Positions 37,401-51,700 of a stretch of DNA of 64,000 bases are shown piece by piece. This DNA is from Chrysopilus asiliformis. Lineage: Eukaryota; Arthropoda; Insecta; Diptera; Rhagionidae. The translations under genes were made by a program, and so were the position numbers. The stretch is taken from NCBI GenBank assembly GCA_964034945.1, contig OZ035960.1, positions 29,065,487 to 29,129,486 on the forward strand. The letters run 5' to 3'. The notes beneath the pieces were generated by a model. That model saw only the letters and a program-made list of their open reading frames with translations, ran no database searches and was not told where the DNA came from. Position 1 is the stretch's first letter. Every line of letters starts with the position of its first letter.

Positions 37401-40400
37401 CCTGGGTACCGAACCTGGGTACCGAACCTGGGTACCGAACCTGGGTACCGAACCTGGGTACCGAACCTGGCTTCCGAACCTGGGTACCGAACCTGGGTAC
37501 CGTACCTGGGTACCGAACCTGGGTACCGAACCTGGGTACCGAACATGGGTACCTGGGTACCGAACCTGGGTACCGTACCTGGGTACCGAACCTGGGTACC
37601 TGGGTACCGTACCTGGGTACCGAACCTGGGTACCTGGGTACCGAACCTGGGTACCGAACCTGGGTACCGAACCTGGGTACCGAACATGGGTACCGAACCT
37701 GGGTACCGAACCTGGGTACCGAACCTGGGTACCGTACCTGGGTACCGAACCTGGGTACCGAACCTGGGTACCGAACCTGGGTACCGAACCTGGGTACCGA
37801 ACCTGGGTACCGAACCTGGGTACCGAACCTGGGTACCGAACCTGGGTACCGTACATGGGTACCGAACCTGGGTACCTGGGTACCGTGCCTGGGTACCGAA
37901 CCTGGGTACCTGGGTACCGAACCTGGGTACCGAACCTGGGTACCGAACCTGGGTACCGAACATGGGTACCGAACCTGGGTACCGAACCTGGGTACCGAAC
38001 CTGGGTACCGTACCTGGGTACCGAACCTGGGTACCGAACCTGGGTACCTGGGTACCGTACCTGGGTACCGAACCTGGGTACCGAACCTGGGTACCGAACA
38101 TGGGTGCCGAACCTGGGTACCGAACCTGGGTACGGAACCTGGGTACCGAACATGGGTACCGAACCTGGGTACCGAACCTGGGTACCGAACCTGGGTACCG
38201 TACCTGGGTACCGAACCTGGGTACCGAACCTGGGTACCGAACATGGGTACCGAACCTGGGTACCGAACCTGGGTACCGAACCTGGGTACCGAACATGGGT
38301 ACCGAACCTGGGTACCGAACCTGGGTACCGAACCTGGGTACCGAACCTGGGTACCGAACATGGGTACCGAACCTGGGTACCGAACCTGGGTACCGAACCT
38401 GGGTACCGAACCTGGGTACCGAACCTGGGTACCGAACCTGGGTACCGAACCTGGGTACCGAACCTGGGTACCGTACCTGGGTACCGTACCCGGGTACCGT
38501 ACCTGGTTACCGAACCTGGGTAGCGAACCTGGGTACCTGGGTACCGAACCTGGGTACCTGGGTACCGAACCTGGGTACCGTACCTGGGTACCGAACCTGG
38601 GTACCGAACCTGGGTACCGTACCTGGGTACCGTACCTGGGTACCGAACCTGGGTACCGAACCTGGGTACCGAACCTGGGTACCGAACCTGGGTACCGTAC
38701 CTGGGTACCGAACCTGGGTACCGAACCTGGGTACCTGGGTACCGAACCCGGGTACCGAACCTGGGTACCTGGGTACCGTACCTGGGTACCGAACCCGGGT
38801 ACCGAACCTGGGTACCGAACCTGGGTACCGTACCTGGGTACCGAACCTGGGTACCGAACCTGGGTACCGTACCTGGGTACCGTACCTGGGTACCGAACCT
38901 GGGTACCGAACATGGGTACCGAACCTGGGTACCGAACCTGGGTACCTGGGTACCGTACCTGGGTACCGAACCTGGGTACCGAACCTGGGTACCGAACATG
39001 GGTACCGAACCTGGGTACCGAACCTGGGTACCGTACCTGGGTACCGTACCTGGGTACCGAACCTGGGTACCGAACCTGGGTACCGAACCTGGGTACCGTA
39101 CCTGGGTACCGTACCTGGGTACCGAACCTGGGTACCGAACATGGGTACCGAACATGGGTACCGTACCTGGGTACCGAACATGGGTACCGAACCTGGGTAC
39201 CGAACCTGGGTACCGAACCTGGGTACCGAACCTGGGTACCGAACCTGGGTACCGAACCTGGGTACCGAACCTGGGTACCGAACATGGGTACCGAACATGG
39301 GTACCGAACCTGGGTACCGAACCTGGGTACCGAACCTGGGTACCGAACCTGGGTACCTGGGTACCGAACCTGGGTACCTGGGTACCGAACCCGGGTACCG
39401 AACCTGGGTACCGAACCTGGGTACCGTACCTGGGTACCGAACCTGGGTACCGAATCTGGGTACCGAACATGGGTACCGAACCTGGGTACCGAACCTGGGT
39501 ACCGTACCTGGGTACCGTACCTGGGTACCGAACCTGGGTACCGAACCTGGGTACCGAACCTGGGTACCGTACCTGGGTACCGTACCTGGGTACCGAACCT
39601 GGGTACCGAACATGGGTACCGAACATGGGTACCGTACCTGGGTACCGAACATGGGTACCGAACCTGGGTACCGAACCTGGGTACCGAACCTGGGTACCGA
39701 ACCTGGGTACCGAACCTGGGTACCGAACATGGGTACCGAACCTGGGTACCGAACATGGGTACCGTACCTGGGTACCGAACCTGGGTACCGAACCTGGGTA
39801 CCGAATCTGGGTACCGAACATGGGTACCCAACCTGGGTATCGAACCTGGGTACCGAACCTGGGTACCGAACCTGGGTACCGAATCTGGGTACCGAACCTG
39901 GGTACCGAACCTGGGTACCGAACCTGGGTACCGAACATGGGTACCGAACCTGGGTACCGAACATGGGTACCGAACCTGGGTACCTGGGTACCGAACCTGG
40001 GTACCTGGGTACCGAACCTGGGTACCGAACCTGGGTACTGAACCTGGGTACCTGGGTACCGTACCTGGGTACCGAACCTGGGTACCGAACCTGGGTACCT
40101 GGGTACCGTACCTGGGTACCGAACCTGGGTACCGAACCTGGGTACCGAACATGGGTGCCGAACCTGGGTACCGAACCTGGGTACGGAACCTGGGTACCGA
40201 ACATGGGTACCGAACCTGGGTACCGAACCTGGGTACCGAACCTGGGTACCGTACCTGGGTACCGAACCTGGGTACCGAACCTGGGTACCTGGGTACCGTA
40301 CCTGGGTACCGAACCTGGGTACCGAACCTGGGTACCGAACATGGGTACCGAACCTGGGTACCGAACCTGGGTACCGAACCTGGGTACCGAACATGGGTAC

Positions 40401-42200
40401 CGAACCTGGGTACCGAACCTGGGTACCGAACCTGGGTACCGAACCTGGGTACCGAACATGGGTACCGAACCTGGGTACCGAACCTGGGTACCGAACCTGG
40501 GTACCGAACCTGGGTACCGAACCTGGGTACCGAACCTGGGTACCGAACCTGGGTACCGAACCTGGGTACCGTACCTGGGTACCGTACCCGGGTACCGTAC
40601 CTGGTTACCGAACCTGGGTAGCGAACCTGGGTACCTGGGTACCGAACCTGGGTACCTGGGTACCGAACCTGGGTACCGTACCTGGGTACCGAACCTGGGT
40701 ACCGAACCTGGGTACCGTACCTGGGTACCGTACCTGGGTACCGAACCTGGGTACCGAACCTGGGTACCGAACCTGGGTACCGAACCTGGGTACCGTACCT
40801 GGGTACCGAACCTGGGTACCGAACCTGGGTACCTGGGTACCGAACCCGGGTACCGAACCTGGGTACCTGGGTACCGTACCTGGGTACCGAACCCGGGTAC
40901 CGAACCTGGGTACCGAACCTGGGTACCGTACCTGGGTACCGAACCTGGGTACCGAATCTGGGTACCGAACATGGGTACCGAACCTGGGTACCGAACCTGG
41001 GTACCGTACCTGGGTACCGTACCTGGGTACCGAACCTGGGTACCGTACCTGGGTACCGAACCTGGGTACCGAACCTGGGTACCTGGGTACCGAACCCGGG
41101 TACCGAACCTGGGTACCTGGGTACCGTACCTGGGTACCGAACCCGGGTACCGAACCTGGGTACCGAACCTGGGTACCGTACCTGGGTACCGAACCTGGGT
41201 ACCGAATCTGGGTACCGAACATGGGTACCGAACCTGGGTACCGAACCTGGGTACCGTACCTGGGTACCGTACCTGGGTACCGAACCTGGGTACCGAACCT
41301 GGGTACCGTACCTGGGTACCGTACCTGGGTACCGAACCTGGGTACCGAACCTGGGTACCGAACCTGGGTACCGAACCTGGGTACCGTACCTGGGTACCGA
41401 ACCTGGGTACCGAACCTGGGTACCTGGGTACCGAACCCGGGTACCGAACCTGGGTACCGTACCTGGGTACCGAACCTGGGTACCGAATCTGGGTACCGAA
41501 CATGGGTACCGAACCTGGGTACCGAACCTGGGTACCGTACCTGGGTACCGTACCTGGGTACCGAACCTGGGTACCGAACCTGGGTACCGTACCTGGGTAC
41601 CGTACCTGGGTACCGAACCTGGGTACCGAACCTGGGTACCGAACCTGGGTACCGAACCTGGGTACCGTACCTGGGTACCGAACCTGGGTACCGAACCTGG
41701 GTACCTGGGTACCGAACCCGGGTACCGAACCTGGGTACCTGGGTACCGTACCTGGGTACCGAACCCGGGTACCGAACCTGGGTACCGAACCTGGGTACCG
41801 TACCTGGGTACCGAACCTGGGTACCGAATCTGGGTACCGAACATGGGTACCGAACCTGGGTACCGAACCTGGGTACCGTACCTGGGTACCGTACCTGGGT
41901 ACCGAACCTGGGTACCGTACCTGGGTACCGAACCTGGGTACCGAACCTGGGTACCTGGGTACCGAACCCGGGTACCGAACCTGGGTACCTGGGTACCGTA
42001 CCTGGGTACCGAACCCGGGTACCGAACCTGGGTACCGAACCTGGGTACCGTACCTGGGTACCGAACCTGGGTACCGAATCTGGGTACCGAACATGGGTAC
42101 CGAACCTGGGTACCGAACCTGGGTACCGTACCTGGGTACCGTACCTGGGTACCGAACCTGGGTACCGAACCTGGGTACCGAACCTGGGTACCGTACCTGG
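28484..42200 (+). repeat. 13-bp satellite array, block right of copy 2 (A/T-type with 8-bp and CCCGGG units)
   Basis: Same subfamily as the left and middle blocks. CCCGGG units, 8-bp units, GAATC, GTGCC/TACGG and GGTTACC/GTAGCG markers all recur. The first kilobases align with the satellite after copy 1. The right boundary is approximate: the last CCCGGG unit I saw is near 42,015, and marker content changes gradually after that. No gene seen. Confidence 0.95.
30900..40307 (+). repeat. Tandem duplication with 4.56-4.84-kb period
   Basis: Two adjacent copies, about 30.90-35.46 kb and 35.46-40.31 kb. Matching rare markers are a CCCAACC unit (31004 and 35563, offset 4,559), GGCTTCC (32911 and 37470, 4,559), GGTTACC/GTAGCG (33672 and 38507, 4,835), GTATCG (about 35,006 and 39,838, 4,832) and GTGCC (35323 and 40155, 4,832). 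An indel of about 276 bp lies between the second and third marker. A 1,044-bp stretch (34166-35209 and 38998-40041) gives identical translations. Collinearity ends near 35,475 and 40,307. Confidence 0.85.
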
Positions 42201-43971
42201 GTACCGTACCTGGGTACCGAACCTGGGTACCGAACATGGGTACCGTACCTGGGTACCGAACATGGGTACCGAACCTGGGTACCGAACCTGGGTACCGAAC
42301 CTGGGTACCGAACCTGGGTACCGAACCTGGGTACCGAACCTGGGTACCGAACCTGGGTACCGAACCTGGGTACCGAACCTGGGTACCGAACCTGGGTACC
42401 GAACATGGGTACCGAACATGGGTACCGAACCTGGGTACCGAACCTGGGTACCGAACCTGGGTACCGTACCTGGGTACCGAACCTGGGTACCGTACCTGGG
42501 TACCGTACCTGGGTACCGAACCTGGGTACCGAACCTGGGTACCGAACCTGGGTGCCGAACCTGGGTACCGAACCTGGGTACCGAACATGGGTACCGAGAC
42601 TGGGTACGGAACCTGGGTACCGAACCTGGGTACCGAACCTGGGTACCGAACCTGGGTACCGAACCTGGGTACCGTACCTGGGTACCGAACCTGGGTACCG
42701 AACCTGGGTACCGAACCTGGGTACCTGGGTACCGAACCTGGGTACCGAACATGGGTACCCAACCTGGGTACCGAACCTGGGTACCGAACCTGGGTACCGA
42801 ACCTGGGTACCGAACCTGGGTACCGTACCTGGGTACCGAACCTGGGTACCGTACCTGGGTACCTGGGTACCGTACCTGGGTACCGAACCTGGGTACCGAA
42901 CCTGGGTACCGAACCTGGGTACCGAACATGGGTACCGTACCTGGGTACCGAACCTGGGTACCGAACCTGGGTACCGAATCTGGGTACCGAACCTGGGTAC
43001 CGAACCTGGGTACCGTACCTGGGTACCGAACCTGGGTACCGAACCTGGGTACCTGGGTACCGAACGCGGGTACCGAACCTGGGTACCGAACCTGGGTACC
43101 GAACATGGGTACCGAACCTGGGTACCGAACCTGGGTACCGTACCTGGGTACCGAACCTGGGTACCGAACCTGGGTACCGAACATGGGTACCGAACCTGGG
43201 TACCGAACCTGGGTACCGAACATGGGTACCGAACCTGGGTACCGAACATGGGTACCGTACCTGGGTACCGAACCTGGGTACCGAACCTGGGTACCGTACC
43301 TGGGTACCGAACCTGGGTACCGAACCTGGGTACCTGAGTACCGTACCTGGGTACCGAACCTGGGTACCGAACCTGGGTACCGTACCTGGGTACCGAACCT
43401 GGGTACCGAACCTGGGTACCGAACCTGGGTACCTGGGTACCGTACCTGGGTACCGAACCTGGGTACCGAACCTGGGTACCGAACCTGGGTACCATGGGTA
43501 CCGAACCTGGGTACCGAACCTGGGTACCGTACCTGGGTACCGAACCTGGGTACCGAACCTGGGTACCGAACCTGGGTACCGAACCTGGGTACCGAACCTG
43601 GGTACCGAACCTGGGTACCGAACCTGGGTACCGTACATGGGTACCGAACCTGGGTACCTGGGTACCGTGCCTGGGTACCGAACCTGGGTACCTGGGTACC
43701 GAACCTGGGTACCGAACCTGGGTACCGAACCTGGGTACCGAACCTGGGTACCGAACATGGGTACCGAACCTGGGTACCGAACCTGGGTACAGAACCTGGG
43801 TACCGTACCTGGGTACCGAACCTGGGTACCGAACCTGGGTACCGAACCTGGGTACCTGGGTACCGTACCTGGGTACCGAACCTGGGTACCGAACCTGGGT
43901 ACCGAACATGGGTGCCGAACCTGGGTACCGAACCTGGGTACGGAACCTGGGTACCGAACATGGGTACCGAA

Positions 43972-45191
43972 CCTGGGTACCGAACCTGGGTACCGAACCT
44001 GGGTACCGAACATGGGTACCGAACCTGGGTACCGAACCTGGGTACCGAACCTGGGTACCGAACCTGGGTACCGAACATGGGTACCGAACCTGGGTACCGA
44101 ACCTGGGTACCGAACCTGGGTACCGAGCCTGGGTACCGAACCTGGGTACCGAACCTGGGTACCGAACCTGGGTACCGAACATGGGTACCGAACCTGGGTA
44201 CCGAACCTGGGTACCGAACCTGGGTACCGTACCTGGGTACCGAACCTGGGTACCGAACCTGGGTACCGAACCTGGGTACCTGGGTACCGTACCTGGGTAC
44301 CGAACCTGGGTACTGAACCTGGGTACCGAACATACCTGAGTACCGTACCTGAGTACCGAACCTGGGTACCGAACCTGGGTACCGTACCTGGGTACCGTAC
44401 CTGAGTACCGAACCTGGGTACCGTACCTGGGTACCGTACCTGGGTACCGAACCTGGGTACCGAACCTGGGTACCGAACCTGGGTACCGTACCTGGGTACC
44501 GAACCTGGGTACCGAACCTGGGTACCGTACCTGGGTACCGAACTTGGGTACCGAACCTGGGTACAGAACCTGGGTACCGAGCCTGGGTACCGAACCTGGG
44601 TACCGAACCTGGGTACCGAACATGGGTACCGAACCTGGGTACCGAACCTGGGTACCGAACCTGGGTACCGAACCTGGGTACCGAACATGGGTACCGAACC
44701 TGGGTACCGAACCTGGGTACCGAACCTGGGTACCGAGCCTGGGTACCGAACCTGGGTACCGAACCTGGGTACCGAACCTGGGTACCGAACATGGGTACCG
44801 AACCTGGGTACCGAACCTGGGTACCGAACCTGGGTACCGTACCTGGGTACCGAACCTGGGTACCGAACCTGGGTACCGAACCTGGGTACCTGGGTACCGT
44901 ACCTGGGTACCGAACCTGGGTACTGAACCTGGGTACCGAACATACCTGAGTACCGTACCTGAGTACCGAACCTGGGTACCGAACCTGGGTACCGTACCTG
45001 GGTACCGTACCTGAGTACCGAACCTGGGTACCGTACCTGGGTACCGTACCTGGGTACCGAACCTGGGTACCGAACCTGGGTACCGAACCTGGGTACCGTA
45101 CCTGGGTACCGAACCTGGGTACCGAACCTGGGTACCGTACCTGGGTACCGAACTTGGGTACCGAACCTGGGTACAGAACCTGGGTACCGAG
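43972..45191 (+). repeat. Two tandem copies of a 610-bp unit
   Basis: An irregular junction, GAACATACCTGAG, occurs at 44328 and 44938, and AACTTGGG at 44541 and 45151. All sequence compared line by line between about 43,972-44,621 and 44,582-45,231 is identical. The irregular junction lacks several bases of a normal unit, so it arose once and was then duplicated. Confidence 0.88.
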
Positions 45192-45639
45192 CCTGGGTAC
45201 CGAACCTGGGTACCGAACCTGGGTACCGAACCTGGGTACCGAGCCTGGGTACCGAACCTGGGTACCGAACCTGGGTACCGTACCTGAGTACCGTACCTGG
45301 GTACCGAACATGGGTACCGAACCTGGGTACCGAACCTGGGTACCGAACCTGGGTACCGAACCTGGGTACCGTACCTGGGTACCGTACCTGGGTACCGAAC
45401 ATGGGTACCGAACCTGGGTACCGAACATGGGTACCGAACCTGGGTACCGAACCGGGGTACCGAACCTGGGTACCGAACCTGGGTACCGTACCTGGGTACC
45501 GAACCTGGGTACCGAACATGGGTACCGAACCTGGGTACCGAACCTGGGTACCTGGGTACCGTACCTGGGTACCGAACCTGGGTACCGAACCTGGGTACCG
45601 TACCTGGGTACCGTACCTGGGTACCGAACCTGGGTACCG

Positions 45640-48600
45640 AAAATGGGTACCGAACCGGGGTACCGAACCTGGGTACCGTACCTGGGTACCGAACCTGGGT
45701 ACCGAACCTGGGTACCGTACCTGGGTACCGTACCTGGGTACCGTACCTGGGTACCGAACCTGGGTACCTGGGTACCGTACCTGGGTACCGAACCTGGGTA
45801 CCGAACCTGGGTACCGTACCTGGGTACCGTACCTGGGTACCGAACCTGGGTACCGAAAATGGGTACCGAACCGGGGTACCGAACCTGGGTACCGTACCTG
45901 GGTACCGAACCTGGGTACCGAACCTGGGTACCGTACCTGGGTACCGTACCTGGGTACCGTACCTGGGTACCGTACCTGGGTACCGTACCTGGGTACCGTA
46001 CCTGGGTACCGAACCTGGGTACCGAACATGGGTACCGAACCTGGGTACCGAACCTGGGTACCGATCCTGGGTACCGAACCTGGGTACCGAACATGGGTAC
46101 CGAACCTGGGTACCGAACATGGGTACCGAACCTGGGTACCGAACCTGGGTACCGAACCTGGGTACCGAACCTGGGTACCGAACCTGGGTACCGAACCTGG
46201 GTGCCGAACCTGGGTACCGAACCTGGGTACCGAACCTGGGTACCGAACCTGGGTACCGAACCTGGGTACCGTACCTGGGTACCGTACCTGGGTACCGAAC
46301 CTGGGTACCGAACATGGGTACCGAACCTGGGTACCGAACCTGGGTACCTGGGTACCGTACCTGGGTACCGAACCTGGGTACCGAACCTGGGTACCGTACC
46401 TGGGTACCGTACCTGGGTACCGAACCTGGGTACCGAAAATGGGTACCGAACCGGGGTACCGAACCTGGGTACCGTACCTGGGTACCGAACCTGGGTACCG
46501 AACCTGGGTACCGTACCTGGGTACCGTACCTGGGTACCGTACCTGGGTACCGTACCTGGGTACCGTACCTGGGTACCGTACCTGGGTACCGAACCTGGGT
46601 ACCGAACATGGGTACCGAACCTGGGTACCGAACCTGGGTACCGATCCTGGGTACCGAACCTGGGTACCGAACATGGGTACCGAACCTGGGTACCGAACAT
46701 GGGTACCGAACCTGGGTACCGAACCTGGGTACCGAACCTGGGTACCGAACCTGGGTACCGAACCTGGGTACCGAACCTGGGTACCGAACCTGGGTACCGA
46801 ACCTGGGTACCGAACATGGGTACCGAACCTGGGTACCGAACATGGGTACCGAACCTGGGTACCGTACCTGGGTACCGAACCGGGGTACCGGACCTGGGTA
46901 CCGTACCTGGGTACCGAACCTGGGTACCGAACCTGGGTACCGTACCTGGGTACCGTACCTGGGTACCGTACCTGGGTACCGTACCTGGGTACCGTACCTG
47001 GGTACCGTACCTGGGTACCGTACCTGGGTACCGTACCTGGGTACCGAACCTGGGTACCGAACATGGGTACCGAACCTGGGTACCGAACCTGGGTACCGTA
47101 CCTGGGTACCGAACCTGGGTACCGAACCTGCGTACCGTACCTGGGTACCGAACCTGGGTACCGAACCTGGGTACCGAAAATGGGTACCGAACCGGGGTAC
47201 CGAACCTGGGTACCGTACCTGGGTACCGAACCTGGGTACCGAACCTGGGTACCGTACCTGGGTACCGTACCTGGGTACCGTACCTGGGTACCGAACCTGG
47301 GTACCTGGGTACCGTACCTGGGTACCGAACCTGGGTACCGAACCTGGGTACCGTACCTGGGTACCGTACCTGGGTACCGAACCTGGGTACCGAAAATGGG
47401 TACCGAACCGGGGTACCGAACCTGGGTACCGTACCTGGGTACCGAACCTGGGTACCGAACCTGGGTACCGTACCTGGGTACCGTACCTGGGTACCGTACC
47501 TGGGTACCGTACCTGGGTACCGTACCTGGGTACCGTACCTGGGTACCGAACCTGGGTACCGAACATGGGTACCGAACCTGGGTACCGAACCTGGGTACCG
47601 ATCCTGGGTACCGAACCTGGGTACCGAACATGGGTACCGAACCTGGGTACCGAACATGGGTACCGAACCTGGGTACCGAACCTGGGTACCGAACCTGGGT
47701 ACCGAACCTGGGTACCGAACCTGGGTACCGAACCTGGGTGCCGAACCTGGGTACCGAACCTGGGTACCGAACCTGGGTACCGAACCTGGGTACCGAACCT
47801 GGGTACCGTACCTGGGTACCGTACCTGGGTACCGAACCTGGGTACCGAACATGGGTACCGAACCTGGGTACCGAACCTGGGTACCTGGGTACCGTACCTG
47901 GGTACCGAACCTGGGTACCGAACCTGGGTACCGTACCTGGGTACCGTACCTGGGTACCGAACCTGGGTACCGAAAATGGGTACCGAACCGGGGTACCGAA
48001 CCTGGGTACCGTACCTGGGTACCGAACCTGGGTACCGAACCTGGGTACCGTACCTGGGTACCGTACCTGGGTACCGTACCTGGGTACCGTACCTGGGTAC
48101 CGTACCTGGGTACCGTACCTGGGTACCGAACCTGGGTACCGAACATGGGTACCGAACCTGGGTACCGAACCTGGGTACCGATCCTGGGTACCGAACCTGG
48201 GTACCGAACATGGGTACCGAACCTGGGTACCGAACATGGGTACCGAACCTGGGTACCGAACCTGGGTACCGAACCTGGGTACCGAACCTGGGTACCGAAC
48301 CTGGGTACCGAACCTGGGTACCGAACCTGGGTACCGAACCTGGGTACCGAACATGGGTACCGAACCTGGGTACCGAACATGGGTACCGAACCTGGGTACC
48401 GTACCTGGGTACCGAACCGGGGTACCGGACCTGGGTACCGTACCTGGGTACCGAACCTGGGTACCGAACCTGGGTACCGTACCTGGGTACCGTACCTGGG
48501 TACCGTACCTGGGTACCGTACCTGGGTACCGTACCTGGGTACCGTACCTGGGTACCGTACCTGGGTACCGTACCTGGGTACCGAACCTGGGTACCGAACA

Positions 48601-48713
48601 TGGGTACCGAACCTGGGTACCGAACCTGGGTACCGTACCTGGGTACCGAACCTGGGTACCGAACCTGCGTACCGTACCTGGGTACCGAACCTGGGTACCG
48701 AACCTGGGTACCG
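45640..48713 (+). repeat. Two tandem copies of a 1,537-bp unit
   Basis: GAAAATGGG followed by GAACCGGGG recurs at 45639 and 47176. Offset 1,537 holds at every other marker checked: GAACCGGGG with CGGAC (about 46,878 and 48,415) and CTGCGTACC (47128 and 48665). The copies run 45640-47176 and 47177-48713. A related, partly deleted version begins near 52,793. The length equals 117 units of 13 bp plus two of 8 bp. Confidence 0.85.
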
Positions 48714-51700
48714 AACATGGGTACCGAACCTGGGTACCGAACCTGGGTACCGAACCTGGGTACCGTACCTGGGTACCGAACCTGGGTACCGAACCTGGGT
48801 ACCGAACCTGGGTACCGAACCTGGGTACCGAACCTGGGTACCGAACCTGGGTACCGAACATGGGTACCGAACCTGGGTACCGAACATGGGTACCGAACCT
48901 GGGTACCGTACCTGGGTACCGAACCTGGGTACCGAACATGGGTACCGAACCTGGGTACCGTACCTGGGTACCGAACCTGGGTACCGAACCTGGGTACCGA
49001 ACCTGGGTACCGAACATGGGTACCGAACCTGGGTACCGAACCTGGGTACCGAACCTGGGTACCGTACCTGTGTACCGAACCTGGGTACCGAACCTGGGTA
49101 CCGAACCTGGGTACCGATCCTGGGTACCGAACCTGGGTACCGAACATGGGTACCGAACTTGGGTACCGAACATGGGTACCGAACCTGGGTACCGAACCTG
49201 GGTACCGAACCTGGGTACCGAACCTGGGTACCGAACCTGGGTACCGAACCTGGGTACCGAACCTGGGTACCGAACCTGGGTACCGAACATGGGTACCGAA
49301 ACTGGGTACCGAACATGGGTACCGAACCTGGGTACCGTACCTGGGTACCGAACCTGGGTACCGAACATGGGTACCGAACCTGGGTACCGAACATGGGTAC
49401 CGAACCTGGGTACCGAACCTGGGTACCGAACCTGGGTACCGAACCTGGGTACCGAACCTGGGTACCGAACCTGGGTACCGAACCTGGGTACCGAACCTGG
49501 GTACCGAACATGGGTACCGAACCTGGGTACCGAACCTGGGTACCGAACCTGGGTACCGAACCTGGGTACCGAACCTGGGTACCGAACCTGGGTACCGAAC
49601 CTGGGTACCGAACATGGGTACCGAACCTGGGTACCGAACCTGGGTACCGAACCTGGGTACCGAACCTGGGTACCGAACATGGGTACCGAACCTGGGTACC
49701 GAACCTTGGTACCGAACCTGGGTACCGAACCTGGGTACCGAACCTGGGTACCGAACATGGGTACCGAACCTGGGTACCGAACCTGGGTACCGAACCTGGG
49801 TACCGAACCTGGGTACCGTACCTGGGTACCGAACCTGGGTACCGAACCTGGGTACCGAACCTGGGTACCTGGGTACCGAGCCTGGGTACCGAACCTGGGT
49901 ACCGTACCTGCGTACCGTACCTGCGTACCGTACCTGGGTACCGAACCTGGGTACCGAACCTGGGTACCGAACCTGGGTACCGAACCTGGGTACCGAACAT
50001 GGGTACCGAACCTGGGTACCGAACATGGGTACCGACCCTGGGTACCGAACCTGGGTACCGAACCTGGGTACCGAACCTGGGTACCGAACCTGGGTACCGA
50101 ACCTGGGTACCGAACCTGGGTACCGAACCTGGGTACCGAGCCTGGGTACCGAACCTGGGTACCGAACCTGGGTACCGAACCTGGGTACCGAACATGGATA
50201 CCGAACCTGGGTACCGAACATGGGTACCGAACCTGGGTACCGAGCCTGGGTACCGAACCTGGGTACCGAACCTGGGTACCGAACCTGGGTACCGAACATG
50301 GATACCGAACCTGGGTACCGAACATGGGTACCGAACCTGGGTACCGAACATGGGTACCGACCCTGGGTACCGAACCTGGGTACCGAACCTGGGTACCGAA
50401 CCTGGGTACCGAACCTGGGTACCGAACCTGGGTACCGAACCTGGGTACCGAGCCTGGGTACCGAACCTGGGTACCGAACCTGGGTACCGAACCTGGGTAC
50501 CGAACATGGGTACCGAACCTGGGTACCGAACATGGGTACCGAACCTGGGTACCGAACATGGGTACCGACCCTGGGTACCGAACCTGGGTACCGAACCTGG
50601 GTACCGAACCTGGGTACCGAACCTGGGTACCGAACCTGGGTACCGAGCCTGGGTACCGAGCCTGGGTACCGAACCTGGGTACCGAACCTGGGTACCGAAC
50701 CTGGGTACCGAACCTGGGTACCGAACCTGGGTACCGAACCTGGGTACCTGGGTACCGAGCCTGGGTACCGAACCTGGGTACCGTACCTGGGTACCGTACC
50801 TGGGTACCGTACCTGGGTACCGAACCTGGGTACCGAACCTGGGTACCGTACCTGGGTACCGAACCTGGGTACCGAACCTGGGTACCGTACCTGGGTACCG
50901 TACCTGGGTACCGAACCTGGGTACCGAACCTGGGTACCGAACCTGGGTACCGAACCTGGGTACCGAACCTGGGTACCGAACCTGGGTACCGAACGTGGGT
51001 ACCGTACCTGGGTACCGTACCTGGGTACCGAACCTGGGTACCGAACCTGGGTACCGAACCTGGGTACCGTACCTGGGTACCGAACCTGGGTACCGAACCT
51101 GGGTACCGAACCTGGGTACCGAACCTGGGTACCTGGGTACCGAGCCTGGGTACCGAACCTGGGTACCGTACCTGGGTACCGTACCTGGGTACCGTACCTG
51201 GGTACCGAACCTGGGTACCGAACCTGGGTACCGTACCTGGGTACCGAACCTGGGTACCGAACCTGGGTACCGTACCTGGGTACCGTACCTGGGTACCGAA
51301 CCTGGGTACCGAACCTGGGTACCGAACCTGGGTACCGAACCTGGGTACCGAACCTGGGTACCGAACCTGGGTACCGAACGTGGGTACCGTACCTGGGTAC
51401 CGTACCTGGGTACCGAACCTGGGTACCGAACCTGGGTACCGAACCTGGGTACCGAACATGGGTGCCGAACCTGGGTACCGAACCTGGGTACGGAACCTGG
51501 GTACCGAACATGGGTACCGAACCTGGGTACCGAACCTGGGTACCGAACCTGGGTACCGAACATGGGTACCGAACCTGGGTACCGAACCTGGGTACCGAAC
51601 CTGGGTACCGAACCTGGATACCGAACATGGGTACCGAACCTGGGTACCGAACCTGGGTACCGAACCTGGGTACCGAGCCTGGGTACCGAACCTGGGTACC

